A DNA stretch of 51,812 nt. Origin: Fibrobacteria bacterium AD312 (GTDB taxonomy: Bacteria > Fibrobacterota > Fibrobacteria > Fibrobacterales > Fibrobacteraceae). A program made the position numbers and the translations under genes. The DNA lies in the NCBI GenBank assembly GCA_001462345.1, contig LIUM01000014.1:1-51812 (forward strand), in the 5' to 3' direction. The notes below the pieces were generated by a model, which saw nothing but the letters and a program-made list of their open reading frames with translations, had not been told where the DNA came from and searched no databases. This document shows, piece after piece, positions 32,735 to 41,240 of the stretch (position 1 is its first letter; every line of letters begins with the position of its first letter).

Positions 32735-33582
32735 GAAACCTCCTTAGGATCTGAAGACGACGGATTTTCAACCACCTCTGATAAGGGAAACATAGAAACA
32801 TTTAAAGCATAGACACGATTGGCGTGTTCTGATCTTTTCGCAAATTGAAGTAATCCACGCCTAAAATCCTCAATTCGCTGTTTAAATTCGGGAATATCCG
32901 CTTGATCTACTGTAAATACAATTGAAGAAACATCTCTTTCTGCAATAGAATGACGATCTAGTGATTCTTGAGCAAGCTCTAAAGTACGCCTATGAAAATC
33001 ACGAACAGCACTACTTTTTACTTCTCCGCCAGTCGTCACGATTTGTTGCGTAATATTCCATCCACCATGACCATCTTTTTCAATTAACTTCAATTGTTTT
33101 AATACTTCAAGAGCATTACGAGCATCATTTTGAGAAATTGGAGGATTCAAATGATTTGCAACAGCATGCAAATCAGAAGTATTTTCACTAATGCCAATTA
33201 ACGCTCTAAGAGCCGTACAAGCCCAATTGCCAAAATACATGAACTCAGGGCTCGTTAAAACACGTGCTTCCATTTCTCGAAGCTCCATTAAACGACAATA
33301 GAGTTCAGATAAAGAAGACTTAGCTTTTGTCTTACAAAAACGATATAAAACTCTAAAATATTCTGCTCGACGATCATCAAAGCCGCATAATCGAATAAAT
33401 GCAGGCAAAGCCTCTTCATTTAAGTGGCCTTCTTTCTGAAAAACACGAACAAGCCAAGCAGGATCTACCCCTGTTTTTTGACCTAAATAGCGATATGAAG
33501 TAAAACGGTTATCCTTTTTACTTTCAACAAACCAATCCTTTAAGAATTCTCGGTATTCTAAATAGTCTAAAACATCTGGCAT
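32731..33582 (-). CDS. TIGR02147 family protein, copy B
   Basis: A 283-residue paralogue of the copy at 15697. Shared features are the N-terminal LDYLEYREFLKDWFVES, the HTH-like part YLGQKTGVDPAWLVRVFQKE, TTGGEVKSSAV, ESLDRHSIAERDVSS and VYALNVSMFPL. Identity between copies is clearly partial, so the duplication is old. A strong promoter-like sequence lies only 9-37 bases upstream, so the mRNA should be nearly leaderless. Function is unknown; regulation of the coupled lipoprotein is a reasonable guess. Confidence 0.9.
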   Translation of the reverse strand: MPDVLDYLEYREFLKDWFVESKKDNRFTSYRYLGQKTGVDPAWLVRVFQKEGHLNEEALPAFIRLCGFDDRRAEYFRVLYRFCKTKAKSSLSELYCRLMELREMEARVLTSPEFMYFGNWACTALRALIGISENTSDLHAVANHLNPPISQNDARNALEVLKQLKLIEKDGHGGWNITQQIVTTGGEVKSSAVRDFHRRTLELAQESLDRHSIAERDVSSIVFTVDQADIPEFKQRIEDFRRGLLQFAKRSEHANRVYALNVSMFPLSEVVENPSSSDPKEVS

Positions 33583-33590
33583 TCTTATAA

Positions 33591-33619
33591 ATTATACAAA
33601 TGTAAGACAATCTTTACAA
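33591..33619 (-). promoter_or_regulatory. Promoter of the TIGR02147 copy B module
   Basis: Minus strand: TTGTAA (33614-33619), 17-base spacer, TATAAT (33591-33596). Transcription would start near 33584-33585, only two or three bases before the ATG at 33582, so the transcript would be leaderless or nearly so. Confidence 0.6.
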
Positions 33620-33745
33620 TCTTGATAAGAAAAAGGCTCCCTTTCGTTGTTCTTTGTTCAACACTTCTTTACTTAAAAAAAAGCAATGTTCTCATCTCAG
33701 TATCATTAAAAAGTATGTTGTTTGAATCCTAATATCCCAAAACCT

Positions 33746-33784
33746 ATAAGCTCCGAGTCCCGTGCTTGGAGCTTATATTTTTTT
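33746..33784 (+). terminator. Rho-independent terminator on the plus strand, with no plus-strand gene upstream
   Basis: ATAAGCTCC (33746-33754) pairs with GGAGCTTAT (33768-33776) and is followed by a T-run; on the opposite strand no T-run follows. The only gene to its left (TIGR02147 copy B) is on the minus strand, so the terminator may end a small RNA from about 33620-33776. No open frame longer than a few codons lies there and no plus-strand promoter is convincing. Confidence 0.5.
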
Positions 33785-33855
33785 AAGCGGCGTATTGTTC
33801 TTAAATAAACGCCACATTCCATGCTCTTTTATTTAATATTCCTTATTTTGAACAA

Positions 33856-33889
33856 AAAAAGGCTCTTGTTTTTTAACAAGAGCCTTTTT
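33856..33889 (-). terminator. Bidirectional-looking terminator after the outer-membrane protein gene
   Basis: GGCTCTTGTT (33861-33870) and AACAAGAGCC (33875-33884) form a perfect 10-bp stem with A-run and T-run flanks. It lies 32 bases past the stop of the beta-barrel gene. Confidence 0.85.
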
Positions 33890-33920
33890 CAAAAAAAATG
33901 CTATAGGAGCTTCTTATCTT

Positions 33921-34508
33921 TTATAAAAACCAGTAAGTTCCACCTAATTGCAATTGAAGATTTTTAGCTTCACCAAAATCGTCACTAACAAGAGAGGTTA
34001 AACCCATTGCTACACGAAAATTCAAGTCTAGCTTAGGCATAACAGTAAAACCAGCACCAGCGGCGAGCCCTAATTCAAATGTTTCAAGAACATCGATTTC
34101 ATCAGAACCTAAATCCATTGAAACTGTAGCACCACCAAGTTCATCAACATCTGTTTCCATTTCAGAACTTAATAGGAAAGCAACCGTAGGACCGACTTCA
34201 AGGAAAAGCTGTGGCATTACATTTACACGCAAAAGTACTGGGATGTTAATAGCCATAGTTGTCCAAGTCACGTCATCATCAGAGGCACGACGCATTTCGA
34301 AGTCAATTTCAGGGGCTAAATCAAGCATAGGAATAAGAGTGAATTTTGCTGCAACACCAGCATTTACGCCTAGGCCCCATGGCACGTCTTCATTATCTTC
34401 ACCAATAGTGGTTCCAAAATTAAGAGCTAAGTGACCGCCCACATTTTGTGCAAAAGAAGTTGTTGCTAGCATTGCAAGAACCATGAATGACATAAGAATT
34501 TTGTTCAT
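33921..34508 (-). CDS. Outer-membrane beta-barrel protein
   Basis: A 195-residue protein with signal peptide (MNKILMSFMVLAMLATTSFAQ) and a small barrel: repeated amphipathic strands such as GGHLALNFGTTIGE, GLGVNAGVAAKFTL, LLRVNVMPQLFLEVGPTVAFLL and FELGLAAGAGFTVM. The final residues LQLQLGGTYWFL end in an aromatic C-terminus typical of barrel-insertion signals. It resembles the porin-like OMP_b-brl families. It is a single gene with its own terminator. Confidence 0.88.
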   Translation of the reverse strand: MNKILMSFMVLAMLATTSFAQNVGGHLALNFGTTIGEDNEDVPWGLGVNAGVAAKFTLIPMLDLAPEIDFEMRRASDDDVTWTTMAINIPVLLRVNVMPQLFLEVGPTVAFLLSSEMETDVDELGGATVSMDLGSDEIDVLETFELGLAAGAGFTVMPKLDLNFRVAMGLTSLVSDDFGEAKNLQLQLGGTYWFL

Positions 34509-34778
34509 TATTTAATCTCTTTTGATGTAAATTAATAAGATAAAGATAACTAAAAAAAAGTTTTTTACTTTTTAAAAAAATTGCATATCGCTATGCGACC
34601 CTCAAGCATTACGCTTTGATTAGATGAATCCCCTTCAAATGTTCTTAAAGTTTTTATAAGTATTTCAAAAAAACATTCCAAGTATAAAAATCAGATTAAT
34701 AATCGTTGCCCATTTTTTATAAAAAAAAGATTAAAAAAAAAGCCCTCTATAGGCATTGAATCCTTTGTATTTAAAAAG
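34509..34778. other. Intergenic region between outer-membrane protein and 6S RNA
   Basis: Very AT-rich. It should hold the promoter of the beta-barrel gene. A small GCATA-TATGC hairpin near 34585 followed on the minus strand by a T-run, and a short hairpin with a T9 run at about 34732-34753, could act as further terminators behind the 6S RNA. No open frame of merit. Confidence 0.4.
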
Positions 34779-34943
34779 AAAAAAGGCATCGCCAGCGGAC
34801 TTTACGCTCGAAGCTACTTTTCTGTAAAAGATAGCAGTGCTTTGCAAATTGTTTTTCGTATCAAAGATACGCCTAAACAACATTACAAAAACAACGAGCT
34901 GAACGAATCTTGTTAGATCGGGCATAACACCGCGGGATGCCAT
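34779..34943 (-). ncRNA. ssrS: Likely 6S RNA
   Basis: Minus-strand RNA of about 160 bases whose ends pair: GGCATCCCGCGG (34930-34941) with CCGCTGGCGATGCC (34785-34798), then TTATGC with GCGTAA further in, and a terminal hairpin CGTATC-TTT-GATACG near the middle, followed by a T-run (34779-34784). The result is a long rod closed at its ends with an open central part, as in 6S RNA, which holds RNA polymerase in stationary phase. Its position directly downstream of zapA is the arrangement known from many bacteria. A 70-codon open frame across it is a shadow. Confidence 0.65.
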
Positions 34944-34988
34944 TAATAATATACCCTTCTTTCAGAGAAAAAACAAGCTCTTCAAATA

Positions 34989-35303
34989 CTACAATGAGGA
35001 AGATTCTTCCTCTAACATACTAGCTAAAATTCCTGCTGTTTTTTGGCTTTCTTGATAGTAAATGTGAGCTCTTTTTAAACGCCGACGAGTATCAAATAAT
35101 TCAGAGGCAATATCCATCGCCATTAAAATCAATTGCTTACGAATTTCTAAACGAGAATTAGCCTTAAGGTGGTGTTCCATCTTTTTTGTGACAAAATTGA
35201 CAATTTCTTCTATTTCCGCATCGTTTAGATCGGTTTGTATTTGGAATTTTTCTTGCCCTACCGTTACACGAACGGAACGAACGTCTTGATCCGAAGTGTT
35301 CAT
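34989..35303 (-). CDS. zapA: Cell-division protein ZapA-like
   Basis: A 104-residue protein with a beta-strand N-terminal part (VRVTVGQEKFQIQTDLND) and two long helices (VTKKMEHHLKANSRLEI and ILMAMDIASELFDTRRRLKR), as in ZapA, which bundles FtsZ filaments. A coiled-coil gene upstream and the likely 6S RNA downstream support the assignment. Confidence 0.85.
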   Translation of the reverse strand: MNTSDQDVRSVRVTVGQEKFQIQTDLNDAEIEEIVNFVTKKMEHHLKANSRLEIRKQLILMAMDIASELFDTRRRLKRAHIYYQESQKTAGILASMLEEESSSL

Positions 35304-35350
35304 AAGCTACCTCGTTCCTAAACCAAAAGGATCAGTGGCTTGTCGCCACT

Positions 35351-35728
35351 TTAAGAGAAAAAATCGCTTTGCGGCGCCTCCTCTTGCTGTTCATTTGGAA
35401 CAGAAGAAGAATCTTGCTCTGAAGGAGCGATAGAAATTTCCGTGCCAAGTTCTGCTTCAATCGTACTTAATAACTGTTGAAAACGTTCTTGTGCTAATTG
35501 AATTTCATCTTCTTGACTTTTTACTGTATCGTTTAAGGTTGTTAGCTCAACGCTACGTTCTTCTAAACTACTTTTCAAAACAGCAATTTCATCGTCTTTT
35601 TGCGCTAAAACAGACTCAAAACTATCGACTTTTGATTGCAGTTGTGCTTTTTCTGCTTTTAAAACGCGAAGAACTTCTAGTACCCTTTCTACCTTTTGAG
35701 ACAAAAGATCAATATTTTCCAAATTCAT
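35351..35728 (-). CDS. Coiled-coil protein, ZapB-like
   Basis: A 125-residue protein of which about residues 5-95 form one continuous coiled coil (VLRVLKAEKAQLQSKVDSFE, LKSSLEERSVELTTLND), followed by an acidic Ser/Glu/Gln-rich tail ending QSDFFS. GGAG lies six bases before the ATG at 35728. It sits 47 bases upstream of zapA in the same direction, so a ZapB-like role at the division site is likely; sequence alone cannot prove homology. Confidence 0.65.
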   Translation of the reverse strand: MNLENIDLLSQKVERVLEVLRVLKAEKAQLQSKVDSFESVLAQKDDEIAVLKSSLEERSVELTTLNDTVKSQEDEIQLAQERFQQLLSTIEAELGTEISIAPSEQDSSSVPNEQQEEAPQSDFFS

Positions 35729-35834
35729 TCCATACTCCAATTAATAGAATTTCTTTTCTCCATATTCTAATATAAAATAGTTAAAAATAAAGAAGGCATA
35801 CTATTTTTTTATTTAGCTTTATCCTATCCTCATT

Positions 35835-37679
35835 ATGAAAACAATTACCATAGAAGAACGACTATCTCAGTTACCTGTAAAACCAGGCGTTTATATTATG
35901 AAAAACGCTCATGATGAGATTATTTACATTGGAAAAGCAAAGATTTTAAGAAATCGCGTCCGAAGTTATTTTGATGGACGAGAAAAAATTGGCCATCGAG
36001 CGGCCAATTTAATGCTTCCTCACATTCAAGATATCGAATGGATTATTACTGAAACAGAAGCAGAAGCTTTAATTCTAGAAGCTACTTTAATACGGAAACA
36101 CACGCCCGTTTACAACGTACGTCAAAAAGATGATAAACATTTCCCTTACCTAGTGCTTACGATTCGAGAGGCGTTTCCAAGACTTATTTTAACCCGTTCG
36201 ATTCGTCCAGATGGAAACCTTTATTTTGGCCCCTTCTTAAATAGCCGTGCGATTCATCAGCTTGTGGATATTGCAGCACGCTTATTTCATATAAGAGAGT
36301 GCCATTTAAGACTACCCGCCAAAGAACCCCTTCGTCCTTGTCTTAATTACCATATTGGGCGTTGCAGTGCTCCTTGTGCTCACCTATGTACGGAAGAAGA
36401 ATATCGTAAAGGGGTTCATGAAGTCACGTTACTACTTGAAGGCAAGAGAAACGATTTAATTGCTGAATGGGAGCACGAAATGGACGAAGCTAGCCAAAAG
36501 CTTGACTTTGAGACGGCTTCCAAAAAAAGGGACGCTATTCTTGCATTAAAAGCACTCCATTCACGTCAAAAAGCGGACGCCTCAGACGCCTCTTTAACAC
36601 TTGATGTTATTTCTGTAAAAAGAAATAAAAAGGTGGCAACCGCTGTTATTTTAGAATACCGAGCAGGAGTTTTCTTTGGCCGTCGGCATTTTAATTTAGA
36701 ATGCAATTTAGAGCAAAGCGAATCTGAAATTTTACAAGAAATGATCGGTTCTTGGTATTTTGATAGCGAAGTCATTCCCAAAGAAATTGCCATTGACACG
36801 GATCTCCCTGAAGACCATACCTTGTTAGAAGAAGCTCTTTCAGCACAAGCAAATCATAAAGTATCTATCATTAAACCTCAAAGAGGAGAAAAACTAGGCT
36901 TCTTAAAATTAGCTGGAGCCAATGCAGAAATGCTTTTAGTTGAAATGATGGCCTCTGCTCAAAAATATGATGATGTTGAGCAAAGCGTTTTTACTTTACA
37001 AAAAGAACTTCAATTAAAAAACACCCCCTTTCGTATGGAGTGCATAGACATATCTCATTTAGCCGGCACTCATACAGTCGCGAGTCTAGTCTCTTTTAAA
37101 AATGGAAAGCCCGATAAATCAAATTACCGTAAATTCAAGATCAAGAATGTCTCTGGAGTCGATGATTTTGGGAGTATGAGAGAAGTGCTCACTCGAAGAA
37201 TAGAACGGTTACACCAAGAGAACCTTCCCATGCCTGATTTGTTTGTGATAGATGGAGGAAAAGGGCAAGTGGAAGCGACCGCAAGTATTCTTAGAGAACT
37301 GAATGAAGCAGACATTCCTTTAATTGGCTTAGCAAAAAGGCTTGAAGAAATTGTGTTCCCTGGAAACACTCCATCCATCATTTTACGTCGACAAAATCCT
37401 GCTCTGCAATTACTGCAAAAGATTAGAGACGAAGCACATCGTTTTGCAATTACTTATCAAAGGTCTAAAAGAAACTTGGATTTACAAGTGGAGTGGCTCG
37501 CTATACCAGGCATAGGCCCGTCAACAAAGAAAAAAATTCTTTCAAAATATCGTCAAAGAGAAGCCTTTTTAAATGCTCCAAAAAAAGATTTGGAAATACT
37601 TCTTGGAAAAAAAAGAAGCGACTCTGTTTTTGAAAAAATTAGTGAATACAAAACAAAACCCCATTCTAAAAAAGAATGA
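35835..37679 (+). CDS. uvrC: Excinuclease ABC subunit C
   Basis: The 614-residue UvrC makes both incisions in nucleotide-excision repair. An N-terminal GIY-YIG nuclease (GVYIMKNAHDEIIYIGKAK), a Cys-rich stretch (CLNYHIGRCSAPCAHLC), a UVR helix (MDEASQKLDFETASKKRDAI), an RNase H-like domain with the ECIDISHLAGTHTVASLV and VIDGGKGQVEA blocks, and a C-terminal helix-hairpin-helix (LAIPGIGPSTKKKILSKY) appear in the usual order and length. Single gene, divergent from the coiled-coil/zapA pair. Confidence 0.97.
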   Translation: MKTITIEERLSQLPVKPGVYIMKNAHDEIIYIGKAKILRNRVRSYFDGREKIGHRAANLMLPHIQDIEWIITETEAEALILEATLIRKHTPVYNVRQKDDKHFPYLVLTIREAFPRLILTRSIRPDGNLYFGPFLNSRAIHQLVDIAARLFHIRECHLRLPAKEPLRPCLNYHIGRCSAPCAHLCTEEEYRKGVHEVTLLLEGKRNDLIAEWEHEMDEASQKLDFETASKKRDAILALKALHSRQKADASDASLTLDVISVKRNKKVATAVILEYRAGVFFGRRHFNLECNLEQSESEILQEMIGSWYFDSEVIPKEIAIDTDLPEDHTLLEEALSAQANHKVSIIKPQRGEKLGFLKLAGANAEMLLVEMMASAQKYDDVEQSVFTLQKELQLKNTPFRMECIDISHLAGTHTVASLVSFKNGKPDKSNYRKFKIKNVSGVDDFGSMREVLTRRIERLHQENLPMPDLFVIDGGKGQVEATASILRELNEADIPLIGLAKRLEEIVFPGNTPSIILRRQNPALQLLQKIRDEAHRFAITYQRSKRNLDLQVEWLAIPGIGPSTKKKILSKYRQREAFLNAPKKDLEILLGKKRSDSVFEKISEYKTKPHSKKE

Positions 37680-37731
37680 GGCTTGGCTTAAATATTTAAA
37701 GAAAATAATACGATGAATTTTTGTTGTATTG

Positions 37732-38646
37732 CTAATTCTTCACGCAACGAACACTAAATCCCTTCATTTTATTATCCTTTTGGAAAAATAGAGCTGGATC
37801 AGCAGCATAGTCAGAGTCTGGATTCTTTTGAACAAAGATAAGAGCACACTGATCACTACTACAATTTTGATTGTCTGAACTTTCGATTGGTCCATCCACC
37901 CAATGAAAGCCCATACCATCAACAAAATTATAAGTATTATTATTCATACGGCCCGCATAAAGCCATAGGAATGTAGGCTCGGCCATGGCTTCTTCAAACT
38001 CAGCTCTTGTTGCGATATGCCAACCGCCAGGACATGCCGACTGAGCAGCCTCATACGTATATAAACGCCCGTAAACATCACAATTTGTTTCATTATCTTG
38101 ATAACAGAAACTACCTGCGGCTGTGGCATAATTTATGGATTGAGCCATCCATGTTTTTCCATTTAAGGAAGTCAATTCATACTGTTGCTCATCTCTTTTG
38201 TCTATCATAACGCCACCTTCAATCACAGCGTCTTGCTGTGAAGAGGACGATAAAATAACAACTGACGAAGAAGAAGGAATAACAACCACCGAAGAAGAAG
38301 AGGGCTCTTCTGAAGAAGAGGATGACGTTGGATTATCTTCACAACCTTCTGTAAAACAGAAAACGCCACTGCTATAGTATGGATAATCTACCCATACAGA
38401 AGAACTGCTAGATTCTGGTGGATTTTCACTTGAAGACGATGAGTTTACTACTGTTCCACTACTGGACGATTTATTTGTCGTCACAGAACTGCTAGATGAA
38501 GATTTCGTTGAAGAAGAAGAGGTAACAACCTCTGTCGAAGAAGATGATTTTGACTCGCTCTCTTCTTCTGGTTCGCTTTCAAAAAGACAAGCACTTAATA
38601 AAAGAGCTAAACTCAACAATAAATAACTCAATATTTTCATTTTCAT
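37732..38646 (-). CDS. FISUMP-domain lipoprotein with serine-rich linker
   Basis: A 304-residue lipoprotein (signal MKMKILSYLLLSLALLLSAC, Cys20). Residues about 25-145 are long runs of Ser with Thr, Glu and Pro, a flexible linker seen in many Fibrobacter surface proteins. The C-terminal domain (about 150-304) is FISUMP (TIGR02145): DKRDEQQYELTSLNGKTWMA, NCDVYGRLYTYEAAQSACPG then GWHIATRAEFEEAM, and the final FSVRCVKN. Single gene, divergent from nuoA. The ligand is unknown. Confidence 0.93.
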   Translation of the reverse strand: MKMKILSYLLLSLALLLSACLFESEPEEESESKSSSSTEVVTSSSSTKSSSSSSVTTNKSSSSGTVVNSSSSSENPPESSSSSVWVDYPYYSSGVFCFTEGCEDNPTSSSSSEEPSSSSVVVIPSSSSVVILSSSSQQDAVIEGGVMIDKRDEQQYELTSLNGKTWMAQSINYATAAGSFCYQDNETNCDVYGRLYTYEAAQSACPGGWHIATRAEFEEAMAEPTFLWLYAGRMNNNTYNFVDGMGFHWVDGPIESSDNQNCSSDQCALIFVQKNPDSDYAADPALFFQKDNKMKGFSVRCVKN

Positions 38647-38713
38647 GCCTTTAAAAATACATTGTTATTGAAAAATAACTATTCTCTATTGACTTTTTTA
38701 CTATTTTTACAAT

Positions 38714-39106
38714 ATGAATAATGTTTCCATTTTTGATACCACATTTGCTGTGACTATTCTCACAATAATTGCACTTGCAGTGCCATTTATTCTTCTTTTT
38801 GCAAACTGGCTTCTTCATCCAGGGCGCATTAAACGCACTCTTATCAAAGGTTCTGCTTATGAATGCGGATTGGCTCACGTTTCAGGAACAGCCAACGATC
38901 GCTATCCTGTAAAATACTACTTAGTGGCCATGCTATTTCTTGTTTTTGATTTAGAAGTAGCCTTTCTTTACCCTTGGACAATTCAGTTCCTAAAGGGTGG
39001 TTGGGATCTCTTCTTTATTCTTCTAGGGTTCTTATTTATTTTGGAAGGTGGCTATTTTTACCTTTACAGAAAAGGCGTTTTAGACTGGGCTACATTAAAA
39101 GACTAA
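38714..39106 (+). CDS. nuoA: NADH-quinone oxidoreductase subunit A (solitary)
   Basis: The 130-residue subunit has three TM helices and the NuoA signature: IKGSAYECGLAHVSGTANDRYPVKYYLVAMLFLVFDLEVAFLYP split across the second helix, with YECG, the RY(P)VKYY stretch and FDLEVAFLYPW all present. The gene stands alone: a convergent Omp85-like gene follows and a FISUMP gene precedes, so the other 13 subunits must be elsewhere. Confidence 0.93.
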   Translation: MNNVSIFDTTFAVTILTIIALAVPFILLFANWLLHPGRIKRTLIKGSAYECGLAHVSGTANDRYPVKYYLVAMLFLVFDLEVAFLYPWTIQFLKGGWDLFFILLGFLFILEGGYFYLYRKGVLDWATLKD

Positions 39107-39110
39107 GTAT

Positions 39111-40187
39111 TTAAAACGCTTCCCGAATATAAATACTCATTCCCAAGTGTTTCCCATCGATTAAAGAAAAATCACAGCGCGCAAAAACGCGCTCTTTTTT
39201 GTTTAAAGCTAAACGACCACCAAAGCCAAAGGCATGATGCCATTTTTCTCTATATAACGCGCCAAAATAAGGGCCCACTTTTGTTGTTTCATAGAAGATA
39301 GTTCCAGCCAAACGCCAAAAAAGTGGTCGGCGTAATTCGGCCTGCCATACAAAAGACTGTCGATCCCTAAAAACACCCCGTTCCACGCCTCGAAAACGCT
39401 TTGTTCCATCTGACATAGCAAGCTGATCAAAAGGAACATCCCCAAAAGACATTTGATAGAGAGCCCCAAGAGCAAGAGACGTTCTCCAAAACAAATACGT
39501 ATACCCTCTTAAATCCAGCTCTTGAAATATAAAAGAAGGGCCTCCAAGAGCCTTGTTGTAAAAGACTTGCTTCCAATAGGCGTAAAATCCATGGGAAGGT
39601 AAATTGGGATGATCTCTAGTATCTAAAGACAAGGAATAGCCTAAACCAGTACGCGGGCCTCCTGTTGAAGATGGCTCCTCTATCCCATTATCTTTGAATT
39701 GAAAATCAATATCACAGTACTCCATATGAACTATGATACCGTATTTCAAAAAAGACAAAGCGGCTGGTAAAAAAAGCTTTGTTTCAGCAGGAATCTTTAA
39801 TTGATAACGAGTCATGTCATAAGACAAGAATTCATCAAAATTAGGATGATTACCGATTCCAAAGTAATGAGCGACCCAATCCCAATAGACTAATTCCATA
39901 TCTATATGAACTTGCCCATGAAATAAATATAAGTCTGGAGACGCCATCAGTTGCATCTGCTTTCTTGTCGTACCAAATGCACCCAAGTCAAGCGATGACC
40001 CAGGAAGACCTTCGGCCTCGGGTTTAAAGAAAAGCAAAGCAATCGCACCATACTGCCATTTTGTTTCTTCAGAATACCCTAAAACAGGCAATGCGCTAAA
40101 GCGTTGAAATTCTTTTGCTTTGAGAAGCGAAGGGCTACTCAACAAAAGCAATAATCCTAAAAAAGTCACATTTATAATTTTTGACAC
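39111..40187 (-). CDS. Omp85/surface antigen D15-like outer-membrane protein
   Basis: A roughly 358-residue protein with a signal peptide (VSKIINVTFLGLLLLLSSPS...) from a GTG at 40187; an ATG at 40229 is possible but would lie deep within hemH and precede the signal peptide. The rest is a 16-strand-like barrel with repeated aromatic, glycine-rich strands; the segment TKRFRGVERGVFRDRQSFVW near residue 265 matches the RGxR/RGY-type motif of D15 barrels. No POTRA domains are present. It overlaps hemH by 16 bases. Confidence 0.75.
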   Translation of the reverse strand: MSKIINVTFLGLLLLLSSPSLLKAKEFQRFSALPVLGYSEETKWQYGAIALLFFKPEAEGLPGSSLDLGAFGTTRKQMQLMASPDLYLFHGQVHIDMELVYWDWVAHYFGIGNHPNFDEFLSYDMTRYQLKIPAETKLFLPAALSFLKYGIIVHMEYCDIDFQFKDNGIEEPSSTGGPRTGLGYSLSLDTRDHPNLPSHGFYAYWKQVFYNKALGGPSFIFQELDLRGYTYLFWRTSLALGALYQMSFGDVPFDQLAMSDGTKRFRGVERGVFRDRQSFVWQAELRRPLFWRLAGTIFYETTKVGPYFGALYREKWHHAFGFGGRLALNKKERVFARCDFSLIDGKHLGMSIYIREAF

Positions 40188-41146
40188 GGTAAATCCAAAG
40201 CGATTTGATTTGCAAAATCGGATATCCATTTTGAAGACGCATTAAGACACGGCACTCTTTGCCATTCTAAACCACCAGCCTCTAAAAAAATCTTTTTTGC
40301 TTCTATATCTATTTCATGAAGTGTTTCTAAATTATCTACAGTAAAGGCGGGGCAAACGACAATCACTTTGGCTGCCGCTTTACCTAAAGCCTTTAACGTT
40401 TCTGTTGTTGACGGGCCTAACCATTCTCCTAATCCAAATCGGCTTTGATAAGAGACCTTAACAGAAGAGCCTAATGCTTTTTCTAATGCTAAAACGCTTT
40501 TCTGACAATCACTTTCATAAAGATCTCCAAGACATATTCTTTTTTTTGGCATGCCGTGCCATGAAATGAGAATGGTATAAGAAGAATCTTTTTGATAAGG
40601 TCTAATAGAATCGGCCACATTCTCAATCCACGCAGAATGTTCGGCAAAGCCATGGCAAACACAAAAATGCAATGATGGATATAAGCCCTGAACTTCTTTT
40701 AGTTGATCTAAAGAAGCTATCGAAGTGGCTCCAGAACGTTGTGGATAAAGAGGAATCACTCTAACTTGAGTCACTCCTTCTCTAACAAAATCATCTAAGG
40801 CTTCTGAAATAGAAGGAGAAGCTCCATATTGAAAAGCATAACGCACTACAGCACGATTATGCAATTCCGCTTGCACCCCCTCTGCAAATTGCCTGGTATA
40901 GGTAATTAACGGCATTTCTTCGACACCTTGGGTTTCACACATTTCCTGGTACTTTAACGCCGACTTTGCTGCTCGACTAGGAGCGATAAAATATCGAAGC
41001 AAGGGTTTCCAAATGAAGGGTGGTGCCCCAACTGTGTGAGAATCGCCTAAAAATGAAAGCAAATACTCTTTAACGTCATCCCTTCCAGATGATTTCGGAG
41101 ACCCTAATTGTATAAGTAAAACGCCTTCTTTCTTGTAACTATCCAT
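40172..41146 (-). CDS. hemH: Ferrochelatase
   Basis: Inserts iron into the porphyrin ring at the end of haem synthesis. The 324-residue product has GVLLIQLGSPKS at the N-terminus, the catalytic His within ILISWHGMPKKR, the conserved YQSRFGLGEWLGPST and the Glu-containing LETLHEIDIEAK. No other haem genes are nearby. Product haem could serve the c-type cytochrome at 12104. Confidence 0.95.
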   Translation of the reverse strand: MDSYKKEGVLLIQLGSPKSSGRDDVKEYLLSFLGDSHTVGAPPFIWKPLLRYFIAPSRAAKSALKYQEMCETQGVEEMPLITYTRQFAEGVQAELHNRAVVRYAFQYGASPSISEALDDFVREGVTQVRVIPLYPQRSGATSIASLDQLKEVQGLYPSLHFCVCHGFAEHSAWIENVADSIRPYQKDSSYTILISWHGMPKKRICLGDLYESDCQKSVLALEKALGSSVKVSYQSRFGLGEWLGPSTTETLKALGKAAAKVIVVCPAFTVDNLETLHEIDIEAKKIFLEAGGLEWQRVPCLNASSKWISDFANQIALDLPCQKL

Positions 41147-41240
41147 AAAAGCCTTTCTAATTAAATAAAATTTAACTTTTTCAAAAAAATAAAATTTTAT
41201 ATTTTATGAAATCTCAAAAATATCTAGCTCGAGGAGAACC

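Noticed and set aside
33700-33745. GTTTGAATCC resembling a tRNA T-loop
   Set aside because: Flanks do not pair and no cloverleaf can be drawn.
34731-34943. 70-codon open frame on the minus strand
   Set aside because: It lies across the likely 6S RNA, has no ribosome binding site, and its product looks like nothing known.
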